Source of the DNA: Mixophyes australis
Taxonomy: Eukaryota; Chordata; Amphibia; Anura; Limnodynastidae
Direction: 5' to 3'
Length of the DNA: 64,000 bases
Assembly (NCBI GenBank): GCA_036250195.1
Contig: JAVHZZ010000068.1
Location: forward strand, 1-64,000
The first letter of the stretch is position 1. Each line of letters begins with the position of its first letter. The notes below the pieces were generated by a model that saw only the letters and a list, made by a program, of their open reading frames with translations, made no database searches and had not been told where the DNA came from. Positions 1 to 14,200 of this stretch are shown here, piece after piece. Position numbers and translations under genes: made by a program.

Positions 1-2830
1 TTCATAATTCATAATTCATGATTCATGATTCAATTCATGATTCATAATTCATGAGTCATGATTCAATTCATGATTCATGATTCGATTTATGATTCATGAT
101 TCATGATTCAATTCATGATTCATGATTCAATTCATGATTCATGATTCATGATTCAATTCATGATTCAATTCATGATTCATGATTCATGATTCAATTCATG
201 ATTCATGATTTGATTCATGATTCATGATTCAATTCATGATTCATGATTCAATTCATGATTCATGATTCATGATTCAATTCATGGTTCATGATTCGATTCA
301 TGATTCATGATTCATGATTCGATTCATACTTCATGATTCATGATTCAATTCATGATTCATAATTCATGATTCAATTCATGATTCATGATTCATGATTCAA
401 TTCATGATTCATAATTCATGATTCATGATTCAATTCATGATTCATGATTCGATTCATGATTCATGATTCATGATTCAATTCATGATTCATGATTCATGAT
501 ACAATTCATGATTCATGATTCGATTCATGATTCATGATTCATGATTCGATTCATGATTCAATTCATGATTCATGATTCAATTCATGATTCATGATTCAAT
601 TCATGATTCATGATTCATGATTCAATTCATGAATCATGATCCATGATTCAATTCATGATTCATAATTCATGATTAATGATTCAATTCATAATTCGATTCA
701 TGATTCAATTCATGATTCGATTTATGATTCATGATTCATGATTCAATTCATGATTCATGATTCAATTCATGATTCAATTCATGATTCATGATTTGATTCA
801 TGATTCATGATTTGATTCATGATTCATGATTCAATTCATGATTCAATTCATGATTCATGATTCAATTCATGATTCAATTCATGATTCATGATTCAATTCA
901 TGATTCATGATTTATGATTCAATTTATGATTCATGATTCATGATTCATGATTCAATTCATGACTCATGATAAGATTCATGATTCAATTCATGATTCAATT
1001 CATGATTCATGATTCAATTCATGATTCATGATTCAATTCATGATTCATGATTCATTATTCGATTCATGATTCATGATTCAATTCATGATTCATGATTCAT
1101 GATTCCTGATTCAATTCATGATTCATGTTTCGATTCATGATTCTTGATTCATGATTCATGATTTAATTCATGATTCATGATTCAATTCATGATTCATGAT
1201 TCAATTCATGATTCATGATTCAATTCATGATTCATGATTCGATTCATGATTCATGATTCATGAATCATGGTTCATGATTCAATTCATGATTCATGATTCG
1301 ATTCATGGTTCATGATTCATGATTCAATTCATGATTCATGATTCAATTCATGATTCATGATTCAATTCATGATTCATGATTCATGATTCGATTCATGATT
1401 CATGATTCATGAATCATGGTTCATGATTCAATTCATGATTCATGATTCGATTCATGGTTCATGATTCGATTCATGATTCATGATTCATGATTCATGATTC
1501 ATGATTCATGATTCAATTCATGATTCATGATTCATGATTCATAATTCAATTCATGATTCATGATTCATGATTCATGATTTATGATTCATGATTCGATTCA
1601 TGATTCATGATTCATGATTCAATTCATGATTCATGATTCAATTCATGATTCATCATTCAATTCATGATTCGATTCCTGATTCAATTCATGATTCATGATT
1701 CGATTTATGATTCATGATTGAATTCATGATTCGATTCCTAATTCAAATCATGATTCATTATTTATTTCATGATTCATGATTCGATTCATGAGTCTTGATT
1801 CATGATTCATAATTCGATTCATGATTCATGATTCATGATTGAATTCATGAGTCATGATTGAATTCATGATTCATGATTCAATTCATGATTCATGATTCGA
1901 TTCATGATTCATGATTCAATTCATGATTCATGATTCATGATTCAATTCATGATTCATGATTCATGATTCAATTTATGACTCATGATTCGATTCATGATTC
2001 ATGATTCAATTCATGATTTATGATTCAATTCATGATTCATTATTCATGATTCATTATTCGATTCATGATTCATGATTAATGATTCAATTCATGATTCATG
2101 ATTCATGATTCTTGATTCATGATTCATGATTCAATTAATGATTCATGATTCAATTCATGATCATGATTCATGATTTGATTCATGATTCATGATTCATGAT
2201 TCATGATTCATGGTTCATGATTCAATTCATGATTCATGATTCGATTCATGGTTCATGATTTGATTCATGATTCATGATTCATGATTTAGTTCATGATTCA
2301 TGATTCATGATTCATGATTCAATTCATGATTCATGATTCATGATTCAATTCATGATTCATGATTACATTCATGATTCATGATTTATGATTCATGATTCGA
2401 TTCATGATTCATGATTTATGATTCATGATTCGATTCATGATTCATGATTCATGATTCAATTCATGATTCATGATTCAATTCATGATTCGATTCCTGATTC
2501 AATTCATGATTCATGATTCGATTTATGATTCATGATTGAATTCATGATTTGATTCCTGATTCAAATCATGATTCATGATTTAATTCATGATTCATGATTC
2601 GATTCATGATTCTTGATTCATGATTCATAATTCGATTCATGATTCATGATTCATGATTCATGATTGAATTCATGATTCATGATTGAATTCATGATTCATG
2701 ATTCAATTCATGATTCATGATTCGATTCATGATTCATGATTCATGATTTAAATCATGATTCATGATTTATGATTCAATTCATGAATCAATTCATGATTCA
2801 TGATTGATGATTCATGATTCATGATTCATA
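1..2830. repeat. Higher-order module, family I (copy A)
   Basis: Module opening with two ATTCATA variants followed by a TGAGTCA variant at 52-58. It carries the ATTCATACTTC mark (322), the TGACTCA mark (960), the duplicated TGAATCATGG block (1,261 and 1,410), the ATTATTTATTTC stretch near 1,757 and the 6-bp ATCATG unit (2,161). The TGAGTCATG start mark recurs at 2,876, a step of about 2,824 bp. Equivalent start marks are near 21,801, 24,543, 28,243 (as TGAGTAATG), 31,173 and 33,997. Steps between neighbours are therefore about 2.74, 3.70, 2.93 and 2.82 kb, so the module length is variable rather than fixed. Confidence 0.8.
1190..1470. repeat. 149-bp tandem duplication inside family I
   Basis: The block with the variant run TGAATCATGG, then ATTCG, then ATTCATGG occurs at 1,261 and again at 1,410, a 149-bp step. 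The same pair is present at 22,961/23,110 and 29,513/29,662, and in copy B at +31,121. The duplication therefore predates the spread of the family I modules. Confidence 0.75.
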
Positions 2831-3799
2831 ATTCATGATTCATGATTCATGATTCAATTCATGATTCATAATTCATGAGTCATGATTCAATTCATGATTC
2901 ATGATTCGATTTATGATTCATGATTCATGATTGAATTCATGATTCATGATTCAATTCATGATTCATGATTCATGATTCAATTCATGATTCAATTCATGAT
3001 TCATGATTCATGATTCAATTCATGATTCCTGATTCAATTCATGATTCGATTCATGATTCATGATTCATGATTCAATTTATTATTTAATTCATGATTCATG
3101 ATTCGATTTATGATTCATGATTCAATTCATGATTCAAATTATGATTCATGATTCGATTCATGATTCGATTCATGATTCATGATTCGATTCATGATTCATG
3201 ATTCAATTCATGATTCGATTCATGATTCTTGGTTCATGATTCATGATTCGATTCATGATTCATGATTCATGATTCAATTCATGATTCATGATTCGATTCT
3301 TGATTCATGATTCATGATTCAATTCATGATTCATGATTCGATTCATGATTCATGATTCAATTCATGATTTATGATTCATGATTCATGATTCAATACATGA
3401 TTCATGATTCATGATTCAATTCATGATTCATGATTTATGATTAAATTCATGATTCAGTTCATGATTGATGATTGATGATTCAATTTATGATTCATGATTC
3501 ATGATTCATGATTCAATTCATAATTCATGATTCAATTCATGATTCAATTCATGATTCATGATTCATGATTCAATTCATGATTCATAATTCATGATTCATG
3601 ATTCAATTCATGATTCATAATTCATGAGTCATGATTCAATTCATGATTCATGATTCGATTTATGATTCATGATTCATGATTCAATTCATTATTCATGATT
3701 CAATTCATGATTCATGATTCATGATTCAATTCATGATTCAATTCATGATTCATGATTCATGATTCGATTCAGGATTCATGATTCATGATTCAATTCATG

Positions 3800-3823
3800 A
3801 AACATGATTCATAATTTATGTTT
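3800..3823. repeat. Recurrent landmark with AAACAT/ATGTTT inverted repeat
   Basis: A 24-bp variant patch in which AAACAT and its exact reverse complement ATGTTT flank 12 bp. It is the most distinctive departure from the monomers. It occurs about 20 times: preceded by ATTCATG in family II (3,800; 6,891; 25,564; 34,921; 38,012) and by ATTCATA in family III (patches beginning about 4 bp after 11,681; 13,962; 16,650; 19,262; 20,632; 42,795; 45,076; 47,764; 50,376; 51,746; 54,024; 55,341; 56,677; 60,617; 61,494). In several family III copies the right arm is ATGTTTT, which extends the stem to 7 bp. Family I modules lack it. Confidence 0.8.
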
Positions 3824-4899
3824 CGATTCATGATTCATGATTCATGATTCATGATTCAATTAATGATTCGATTCCTGATTCAATTCATGATTCATGGATC
3901 GTTTTATGATTCATGATTCATGATTGAAATTCATGATTCATGATTCATAATTCAATTCATGATTTCTGATTCAATTCATGATTCGATTCATGATTCATGA
4001 TTCAATTTATTATTTAATTCATGATTCATGATTCGATTCATGATTCATGAATCAATTCATGATTCAATTCATGATTCATGATTCATGATTCAATTCATGA
4101 TTTATGATTCATGATTCATGATTCAATACATGATTCATAATTCATGATTTAATTCATGATTCATGATTCATGATTCATGATTCAATTCATGATTCGATTC
4201 ATGATTCTTGATTCATGATTCATGATTCATGATTCATGATTCAATTCATGATTTATGATTCATGATTTATGATTCAATACATGATTCATGATTCATGATT
4301 CAATTCATGATTCATGATTCGATTCATGATTCATGATTCATGATTCAATTCATGATTTATGATTCATGATTCATAATTCAATACATTATTCATGATTCAT
4401 GATTTAATTAATGATTCATGATTCGATTCATGATTCTTGATTCATGATTTAATTCATGATTTATGATTCATGATTTATGATTCAATACATGATTCATGAT
4501 TCATGATTCAATTCATGATTCATGATTCAATTCATGATTTGATTCATGATTCTTGATTCATGATTCATGATTCGATTCATGATTCATGATTCATGATTCC
4601 TGATTCAATTCATGATTCATGATTCATGATTCAATTCATGATTCATGATTCGATTCATGATTCATGATTCATGATTCGATTCATGATTCATGATTCATGA
4701 TTCAATTCATGATTCATGATTCGATTCATGATTCATGATTCATGATTCGATTCATGATTCATGATTCATGATTCATGATTCAATTCGTGATTCATGATTC
4801 ATGATTCAATTCATGATTCATTATTCATGATTCAATTCATGATTCATAATTCATGTTTCATAATTCATGATTAATGATTCAATTCATGATTTATGATTC

Positions 4900-5240
4900 A
4901 TGATTTATGATTCAATTCATGATTCATTATTCAATTCATGATTCGATTCATGATTCAATTCATGATTTGATTCATGATTCAATTCATGATTCATGATTCG
5001 ATTTATGATTCATGATTCATGATTCAATTCATGATTCAATTCATGATTCAATTTATGATTCAATTCATGATTCAATTCATGATTCAATTCATGATTCATG
5101 ATTCGATTCATGATTCATGATTCAATTCATGATTAAATTCATGATTCATGATTCGATTCATGATTCATGATTCAATTCATGATTCATGATTCGATTGATA
5201 TTCATGATTCATGATTCAATTCATGATTCATTATTCAATT
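4900..5240. repeat. About 305-bp tandem duplication inside family II
   Basis: The mark CATTATTCAATTC occurs at 4,925 and 5,229 (304 bp) here, and at 8,031 and 8,336 (305 bp) in the next module. The one-base difference comes from ATTGATATTC near 5,196 versus ATTGATGATTC near 8,300, so the first module carries a 1-bp deletion that copy B shares (near 36,317). The block continues into the 276-bp repeat that follows. Confidence 0.7.
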
Positions 5241-5785
5241 CATGATTCGATTCATGATTCAATTCATGATTTGATTCATGATTCAATTCATGATTCATGA
5301 TTCGATTTATGATTCATGATTCATGATTCAATTCATGATTCAATTCATGATTCAATTTATGATTCAATTCATGATTCAATTCATGATTCAATTCATGATT
5401 CATGATTCGATTCATGATTCATGATTCAATTCATGATTCAATTCATGATTCATGATTCGATTCATGATTCATGATTCAATTCATGATTCATGATTCATGA
5501 TTCCTTATTTGATTCATGATTCATGATTCATGATTCAATTCATGATTTGATTCATGATTCAATTCATGATTCATGATTCGATTTATGATTCATGATTCAT
5601 GATTCAATTCATGATTCAATTCATGATTCAATTTATGATTCAATTCATGATTCAATTCATGATTCAATTCATGATTCATGATTCGATTCATGATTCATGA
5701 TTCAATTCATGATTCAATTCATGATTCATGATTCGATTCATGATTCATGATTCAATTCATGATTCATGATTCATGATTCCTTATT
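5230..5785. repeat. 276-bp tandem duplication, first family II unit only
   Basis: The variant TTCCTTATTTGATTC lies at 5,501 and 5,777, a 276-bp step, with matching monomer order in between, including ATTTGATTCATGATTCA and a run of 12-bp units. Copy B has the same pair at 36,622 and 36,898. The second family II unit has the mark once (near 8,609), so this expansion is specific to the first unit and precedes the 31.1 kb duplication. Confidence 0.75.
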
Positions 5786-5989
5786 TGATTCATGATTCAT
5801 GATTCATGATTCAATTCATGATTCATGATTCATGATTCAATTTATGATTCATGAATCATGATTCATGATTCATAATTCATGATTCATGATTTGATTCATG
5901 ATTCTTGATTCATGATTCATGATTTAATTCATGATTCATGATTCATGATTCATTATTCGATTCATGATTCATGATTCATGATTCAATTC

Positions 5990-8870
5990 ATGATTCATGT
6001 TTCGATTCATGATTCTTGATTCATGATTCATGATTCAATTCATGATTCCTGATTCAATTCATGATTCGATTCATGATTCATGATTCATGATTCAATTTAT
6101 TATTTAATTCATGATTCATGATTCGATTTATGATTCATGATTCAATTCATGATTCAAATTATGATTCATTATTCGATTCATGATTCGATTCATGATTCAT
6201 GATTCGATTCATGATTCATGATTCAATTCATGATTCGATTCATGATTCTTGGTTCATGATTCATGATTCGATTCATGATTCATGATTCATGATTCAATTC
6301 ATGATTCATGATTCGATTCTTGATTCATGATTCATGATTCAATTCATGATTCATGATTCGATTCATGATTCATGATTCAATTCATGATTTATGATTCATG
6401 ATTCATGATTCAATACATGATTCATGATTCATGATTCAATTCATGATTCATGATTTATGATTAAATTCATGATTCAGTTCATGATTGATGATTGATGATT
6501 CAATTTATGATTCATGATTCATGATTCATGATTCAATTCATGATTCATGATTCAATTCATGATTCAATTCATGATTCATGATTCATGATTCAATTCATGA
6601 TTCATAATTCATGATTCATGATTCAATTCATGATTCATAATTCATGAGTCATGATTCAATTCATGATTCATGATTCGATTTATGATTCATGATTCATGAT
6701 TCAATTCATGATTCAATTCATGATTCATGATTCATGATTCGATTCAGGATTCATGATTCATGAGTCATGATTCAATTCATGATTCATGATTCAATTCATG
6801 ATTCATGATTCATGATTCAATTCATGATTCAATTCATGATTCATGATTCATGATTCGATTCAGGATTCATGATTCATGATTCAATTCATGAAACATGATT
6901 CATAATTTATGTTTCGATTCATGATTCATGATTCATGATTCATGATTCAATTAATGATTCGATTCCTGATTCAATTCATGATTCATGGATCGTTTTATGA
7001 TTCATGATTCATGATTGAAATTCATGATTCATGATTCATAATTCAATTCATGATTTCTGATTCAATTCATGATTCGATTCATGATTCATGATTCAATTTA
7101 TTATTTAATTCATGATTCATGATTCGATTCATGATTCATGAATCAATTCATGATTCAATTCATGATTCATGATTCATTAATTCAATTCATGATTTATGAT
7201 TCATGATTCATGATTCAATACATGATTCATAATTCATGATTTAATTCATGATTCATGATTCATGATTCATGATTCAATTCATGATTCGATTCATGATTCT
7301 TGATTCATGATTCATGATTCATGATTCATGATTCAATTCATGATTTATGATTCATGATTTATGATTCAATACATGATTCATGATTCATGATTCAATTCAT
7401 GATTCATGATTCGATTCATGATTCATGATTCATGATTCAATTCATGATTTATGATTCATGATTCATAATTCAATACATTATTCATGATTCATGATTTAAT
7501 TAATGATTCATGATTCGATTCATGATTCTTGATTCATGATTTAATTCATGATTTATGATTCATGATTTATGATTCAATACATGATTCATGATTCATGATT
7601 CAATTCATGATTCATGATTCAATTCATGATTTGATTCATGATTCTTGATTCATGATTCATGATTCGATTCATGATTCATGATTCATGATTCCTGATTCAA
7701 TTCATGATTCATGATTCATGATTCAATTCATGATTCATGATTTGATTCATGATTCATGATTCATGATTCATGATTCATGATTCGATTCATGATTCATGAT
7801 TCATGATTCAATTCATGATTCATGATTCGATTCATGATTCATGATTCATGATTCGATTCATGATTCATGATTCATGATTCATGATTCAATTCGTGATTCA
7901 TGATTCATGATTCAATTCATGATTCATTATTCATGATTCAATTCATGATTCATAATTCATGTTTCATAATTCATGATTAATGATTCAATTCATGATTTAT
8001 GATTCATGATTTATGATTCAATTCATGATTCATTATTCAATTCATGATTCGATTCATGATTCAATTCATGATTTGATTCATGATTCAATTCATGATTCAT
8101 GATTCGATTTATGATTCATGATTCATGATTCAATTCATGATTCAATTCATGATTCAATTTATGATTCAATTCATGATTCAATTCATGATTCAATTCATGA
8201 TTCATGATTCGATTCATGATTCATGATTCAATTCATGATTAAATTCATGATTCATGATTCGATTCATGATTCATGATTCAATTCATGATTCATGATTCGA
8301 TTGATGATTCATGATTCATGATTCAATTCATGATTCATTATTCAATTCATGATTCGATTCATGATTCAATTCATGATTTGATTCATGATTCAATTCATGA
8401 TTCATGATTCGATTTATGATTCATGATTCATGATTCAATTCATGATTCAATTCATGATTCAATTTATGATTCAATTCATGATTCAATTCATGATTCAATT
8501 CATGATTCATGATTCGATTCATGATTCATGATTCAATTCATGATTCAATTCATGATTCATGATTCGATTCATGATTCATGATTCAATTCATGATTCATGA
8601 TTCATGATTCCTTATTTGATTCATGATTCATGATTCATGATTCAATTCATGATTCATGATTCATGATTCAATTTATGATTCATGAATCATGATTCATGAT
8701 TCATAATTCATGATTCATGATTTGATTCATGATTCTTGATTCATGATTCATGATTTAATTCATGATTCATGATTCATGATTCATTATTCGATTCATGATT
8801 CATGATTCATGATTCAATTCATGATTCATGTTTCGATTCATGATTCTTGATTCATGATTCATGATTCAAT
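5990..8870. repeat. Higher-order module, family II, second unit (copy A)
   Basis: Repeats the landmark order of the preceding module: ATTCTTGGTTC (6,251), the TGAGTCA mark near 6,646, AAACATG (6,891), ATTGAAATTC near 7,016, ATTCGTG near 7,889, ATTGATG (8,301) and TTCCTTATTTG (8,609). Private features are an extra block around 6,705-6,850 with a second TGAGTCA near 6,755, and ATTCATTAATTC near 7,173 where the first unit has ordinary monomers. Copy B equivalent: 37,111-39,991, with AAACATG at 38,012. Confidence 0.78.
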
Positions 8871-10989
8871 TAATGATTCATGATTCAATTCATAATTCAT
8901 GATTCAATTCATGATTCATGATTCATGATTCGATTCATGATTCATGATTCATGATTCATGGTTCATGATTCAATTCATGATTCATGATTCGATTCATGGT
9001 TCATGATTCGATTCATGATTCATGATTCATGATTTGGTTCATGATTCATGATTCATGATTCATGATTCAATTCATGATTCATGATTCATGATTACATTCA
9101 TGATTCATGATTTATGATTCATGATTCGATTCATGATTCATGATTCATGATTCAATTCATGATTCATGATTCAATTCATGATTCGATTCCTGATTCAATT
9201 CAGGATTCATGATTTGATTTATGATTTATGATTAAATTCATGATTCGATTCCTGATTCAAATCATGATTCATGATTTAATTCATGATTCATGATTCGATT
9301 CATGATTCTTGATTCATGATTTATAATTCGATTCATGATTCATGACTCATGATTGAATTCATGATTCATGATTGAATTCATGATTCATGATTCAATTCAT
9401 GATTCATGATTCGATTCATGATTCATGATTTAATTCATGATTCATGATTTATGATTCAATTCATGATTCAATTCATGATTCATGATTGATGATTGATGAT
9501 TCATGATTCATGATTCATAATTCATAATTCATGATTCATGATTCAATTCATGATTCATAATTCATAAATCATGATTCAATTCATGATTCATGATTCGATT
9601 TTTGATTCATGATTCATGATTCAATTCATGATTCATGATTCATGATTCAATTCATGATTCAATTCATGATTCATGATTAATGATTCAATTCATGATTCAA
9701 TTCATGATTCATGATTCATGATTCAATTCATAATATCTGATTCAATTCATGATTCGATTCATGATTCTTGATTCATGATTCAATTTATTATTTAATTCAT
9801 GATTCATGATTCGATTCATGATTCATGATTCAATTCATGATTCAATTCATGATTCATGATTCGATTCATGATTCAATTCATGATTCATGATTTATGATTC
9901 ATGATTCAATTCATGATTCGATTCATGATTCTTGATTCATGACTCATGATTCGATTCATGATTTGATTCATGATTCTTGATTCATGATTCATGATTCGAT
10001 TCATGATTCATGATTCATGATTCCTGATTCAATTCATGATTCATGATTCATGATTCAATTCATGATTCATGATTCGATTCATGATTCATGATTCATGATT
10101 CGATTCATGATTCATGATTCATGATTCAATTCGTGATTCATGATTCATGATTCAATTCATGATTCATTATTCAATTCATGATTAAATTCATGATTCATGA
10201 TTCGATTCATGATTCATGATTCATGATTCAATTCATGATTCATGATTCGATTGATCATTCATGAATCATGATTCAATTTATGATTCATGATTCGATTCAT
10301 GATTCATGATTCAATTTATGATTCATGATTTATGATTCATGATTCGATTCATGATTCAATTCATGATTCAATTCATAATTCATGATTCGATTCATGATTC
10401 ATGATTCAATTCATGATTCATGATTCATGATTCCTTATTCGATTCATGATTCATGATTCATGATTCAATTCATGATTCATGATTCAATTTATGATTCATG
10501 AATCATGATTCATGATTCATAATTCATGATTCATGATTTGATTCATGATTCTTGATTCATGATTCATGATTCAATTCATGATTCATGAATCATGATTCAT
10601 GATTCATAATTCATGATTCATGATTTGATTCATGATTCTTGATTCATGATTCATGATTCAATTCATGATTCATGATTCATGATTCATTATTCGATTCATG
10701 ATTCATGATTGATGATTTAATTCATGATTCATGTTTCGATTCATGATTCTTGATTCATGATTCATGATTCAATTAATGATTCATGATTCAATTCATAATT
10801 CATGATTCAATTCATGATTCATGATTCATGATTCGATTCATGATTCATGATTCGATTCATGATTCATGATTCATGATTCATGATTCAATTCATGATTCAT
10901 GATTCATGATTCAAATCATGATTCATGATTCAATTCATGATTCATGATTACATTCATGATTCCTGATTTATGATTCATGATTTGATTCA

Positions 10990-11265
10990 TGATTCATGAT
11001 TCAATTCATGATTCATGATTCAATTCATGATTCGATTCCTGATTCAATTCAGGATTCATGATTTGATTTATGATTCATGATTGAATTCATGATTCGATTC
11101 CTGATTCAAATCATGATTCATGATTTAATTCATGATTCATGATTCAATTCATGATTCGATTCCTGATTCAATTCAGGATTCATGATTTGATTTATGATTC
11201 ATGATTGAATTCATGATTCGATTCCTGATTCAAATCATGATTCATGATTTAATTCATGATTCATG
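10990..11265. repeat. 124-bp tandem duplication in family III
   Basis: The mark CAGGATTC after ATTCCTGATTCAATT occurs at 11,050 and 11,174, with the intervening variants (ATTTGATTTATG, ATTGAATTC, ATTCCTGATTCAAATC, ATTTAATTC) in the same order. Copy B has the pair at 42,164 and 42,288. Other family III modules carry this block once. Confidence 0.82.
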
Positions 11266-14200
11266 ATTCGATTCATGATTCATGACTCATGATTGAATTC
11301 ATGATTCATGATTGAATTCATGATTCATGATTCAATTCATGATTCATGATTCGATTCATGATTCATGATTCATGATTTAATTCATGATTCATGATTTATG
11401 ATTCAATTCATGATTCAATTCATGATTCATGATTGATGATTGATGATTCATGATTCATGATTCATAATTCATAATTCATGATTCATGATTCAATTCATGA
11501 TTCATAATTCATGAGTCATGATTCAATTCATGATTCATGATTCGATTTTTGATTCATGATTCATGATTCAATTCATGATTCATGATTCAATTCATGATTC
11601 ATGATTCATGATTCAATTCATGATTCAATTCATGATTCATGATTCATGATTCAATTCATGATTCAATTCATGATTCAATTCATAAAACATGATTCATAAT
11701 TTATGTTTCGATTCATGATTCATGATTCATGATTCATGATTTAATTCATGATTTGATTCCTGATTCAATTCATGATTCATGGATCAATTTATGATTCATG
11801 ATTCATGATTCAATTCATGATTCATGATTCATGATTCAATTCATAATATCTGATTCAATTCATGATTCGATTCATGATTCATGATTCATGATTCAATTTA
11901 TTATTTAATTCATGATTCATGATTCGATTCATGATTCATGATTCAATTCATGATTCAATTCATGATTTATGATTCAATTCATGATTCATGATTCATGATT
12001 CATGATTCGATTCATGATTCATGATTCAATTCATGATTCATGATTTATGATTCATGATTCAATTCATGATTCGATTCATGATTCTTGATTCATGATTCAT
12101 GATTCGATTCATGATTTGATTCATGATTCTTGATTCATGATTCATGATTCGATTCATGATTTATGATTCATGATTCCTGATTCAATTCATGATTCATGAT
12201 TCATGATTCAATTCATGATTCATGATTCGATTCATGATTCATGATTCATGATTCGATTCATGATTCATGATTCATGATTCATGATTCAATTCGTGATTCA
12301 TGATTCATGATTCAATTCATGATTCATGATTCAAGATTCAATTTATGATTCATAATTCAAGTTTCATAATTCATGATTCATTATTCGATTCATGATTCAA
12401 TTCATGATTTGATTCATGATTCAATTCATGATTCATGATTCGATTTATGATTCATGATTCATGATTCAATTCATGATTCAATTCATGATTCAATTTATGA
12501 TTCAATTCATGATTCAATTCATGATTCAATTCATGATTCATGATTCGATTCATGATTCATGATTCAATTCATGATTAAATTCATGATTCATGATTCGATT
12601 CATGATTCATGATTCAATTCATGATTCATGATTCGATTGATGATTCATGAATCATGATTCAATTTATGATTCATGATTCGATTCATGATTCATGATTCAA
12701 TTTATGATTCATGATTTATGATTCATGATTCGATTCATGATTCATGATTCAATTCATGATTCATGATTCGATTCATGATTCATGATTCAATTCATTAATC
12801 ATGATTCATGATTCCTTATTCGATTCCCAATTCATGATTCATGATTCAATTCATGATTCATGATTCATGATTCAATTTATGATTCATGAATCATGATTCA
12901 TGATTCATAATTCATGATTCATGATTTGATTCATGATTCTTGATTCATGATATATGATTCAATTCATGATTCATTATTCGATTCATGATTCATGATTCAT
13001 GATTCAATTCATGATTCATGTTTCGATTCATAATTCTTGATTCATGATTCATGATTCAATTAATGATTCATGATTCAATTCATAATTCATGATTCAATTC
13101 ATGATTCATGATTCAAGATTCGATTCATGATTCATGATTCATGATTCATGGTTCATGATTCAATTCATGATTCATGATTCGATTCATGGTTCATGATTCG
13201 ATTCATGATTCATGATTCATGATTTGGTTCATGATTCATGATTCATGATTCATGATTCAATTCATGATTCATGATTCATAATTCAAATCATGATTCATGA
13301 TTCAATTCATGATTCATGATTACATTCATGATTCATGATTTATGATTCATGATTCGATTCATGATTCATGATTCATGATTCAATTCATAATTCATGATTT
13401 AATTCATGATTCGATTCCTGATTCAATTCAGGATTCATGATTTGATTTATGATTCATGATTGAATTCATGATTCGATTCCTGATTCAAATCGTGATTCAT
13501 GATTTAATTCATGATTCATGATTCGATTCATGATTCTTGATTCATGATTCATAATTCGATTCATGATTCATGACTCATGATTCAATTCATGATTCATGAT
13601 TCAATTCATGATTCATGATTCAATTCATGATTCATGATTCGATTCATGATTCATGATTTAATTCATGATTCATGATTTATGATTCAATTCATGATTAAAT
13701 TCATGATTCATGATTGATGATTCATGATTCATGATTCATGATTCATAATTCATAATTCATGATTCATGATTCAATTCATGATTCATAATTCATGAGTCAT
13801 GATTTAATTCATGATTCATGATTCGATTTTTGATTCATGATTCATGATTCAATTCATGATTCATGATTCAATTCATGATTCATGATTCATGATTCAATTC
13901 ATGATTCAATTCATGATTCATGATTCATGATTCAATTCATGATTCAATTCATGATTCAATTCATAAAACATGATTCATAATTTATGTTTTGAGTCATGAT
14001 TCATGATTCATGATTCATGATTCAATTCATGATTCGATTCCTGATTCAATTCATGATTCATGGATCGATTTATGATTCATGATTCATGATTCAATTCATG
14101 ATTCATGATTCATGATTTAATTCATAATATCTGATTAAATTCATGATTCGATTCATGATTCATGATTCATGATTCAATTTATTATTTAATTCATGATTCA

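Larger units (their letters stand above)
2830..5990. repeat. Higher-order module, family II, first unit (copy A)
   Basis: Carries the ATTTATTATTTAATTC stretch near 3,074, the ATTCTTGGTTC variant (3,231), the TGAGTCA mark near 3,626, ATTCAGG near 3,768, the AAACATG landmark (3,800), the 6-bp unit in ATTGAAATTC (near 3,924) and the ATTCGTG variant near 4,785. These marks recur in the next module at steps of 3,020 (ATTCTTGG) to 3,091 bp (AAACATG). The difference reflects internal insertions and deletions of whole monomers and small blocks. Copy B equivalent: 33,951-37,111. Confidence 0.78.

Noticed and set aside
3070..3090. AT-rich ATTTATTATTTAATTC stretches as promoters or polyadenylation signals
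   Set aside because: They are point variants of the monomer repeated in many modules, with no neighbouring gene or transcript evidence.
12780..12840. TTCCTTATTCGATTCCC patch as an inserted foreign element
   Set aside because: It is a cluster of substitutions within monomer register, repeated at 15,507 and 18,112 and in copy B, so it is a module fingerprint and not an insertion.
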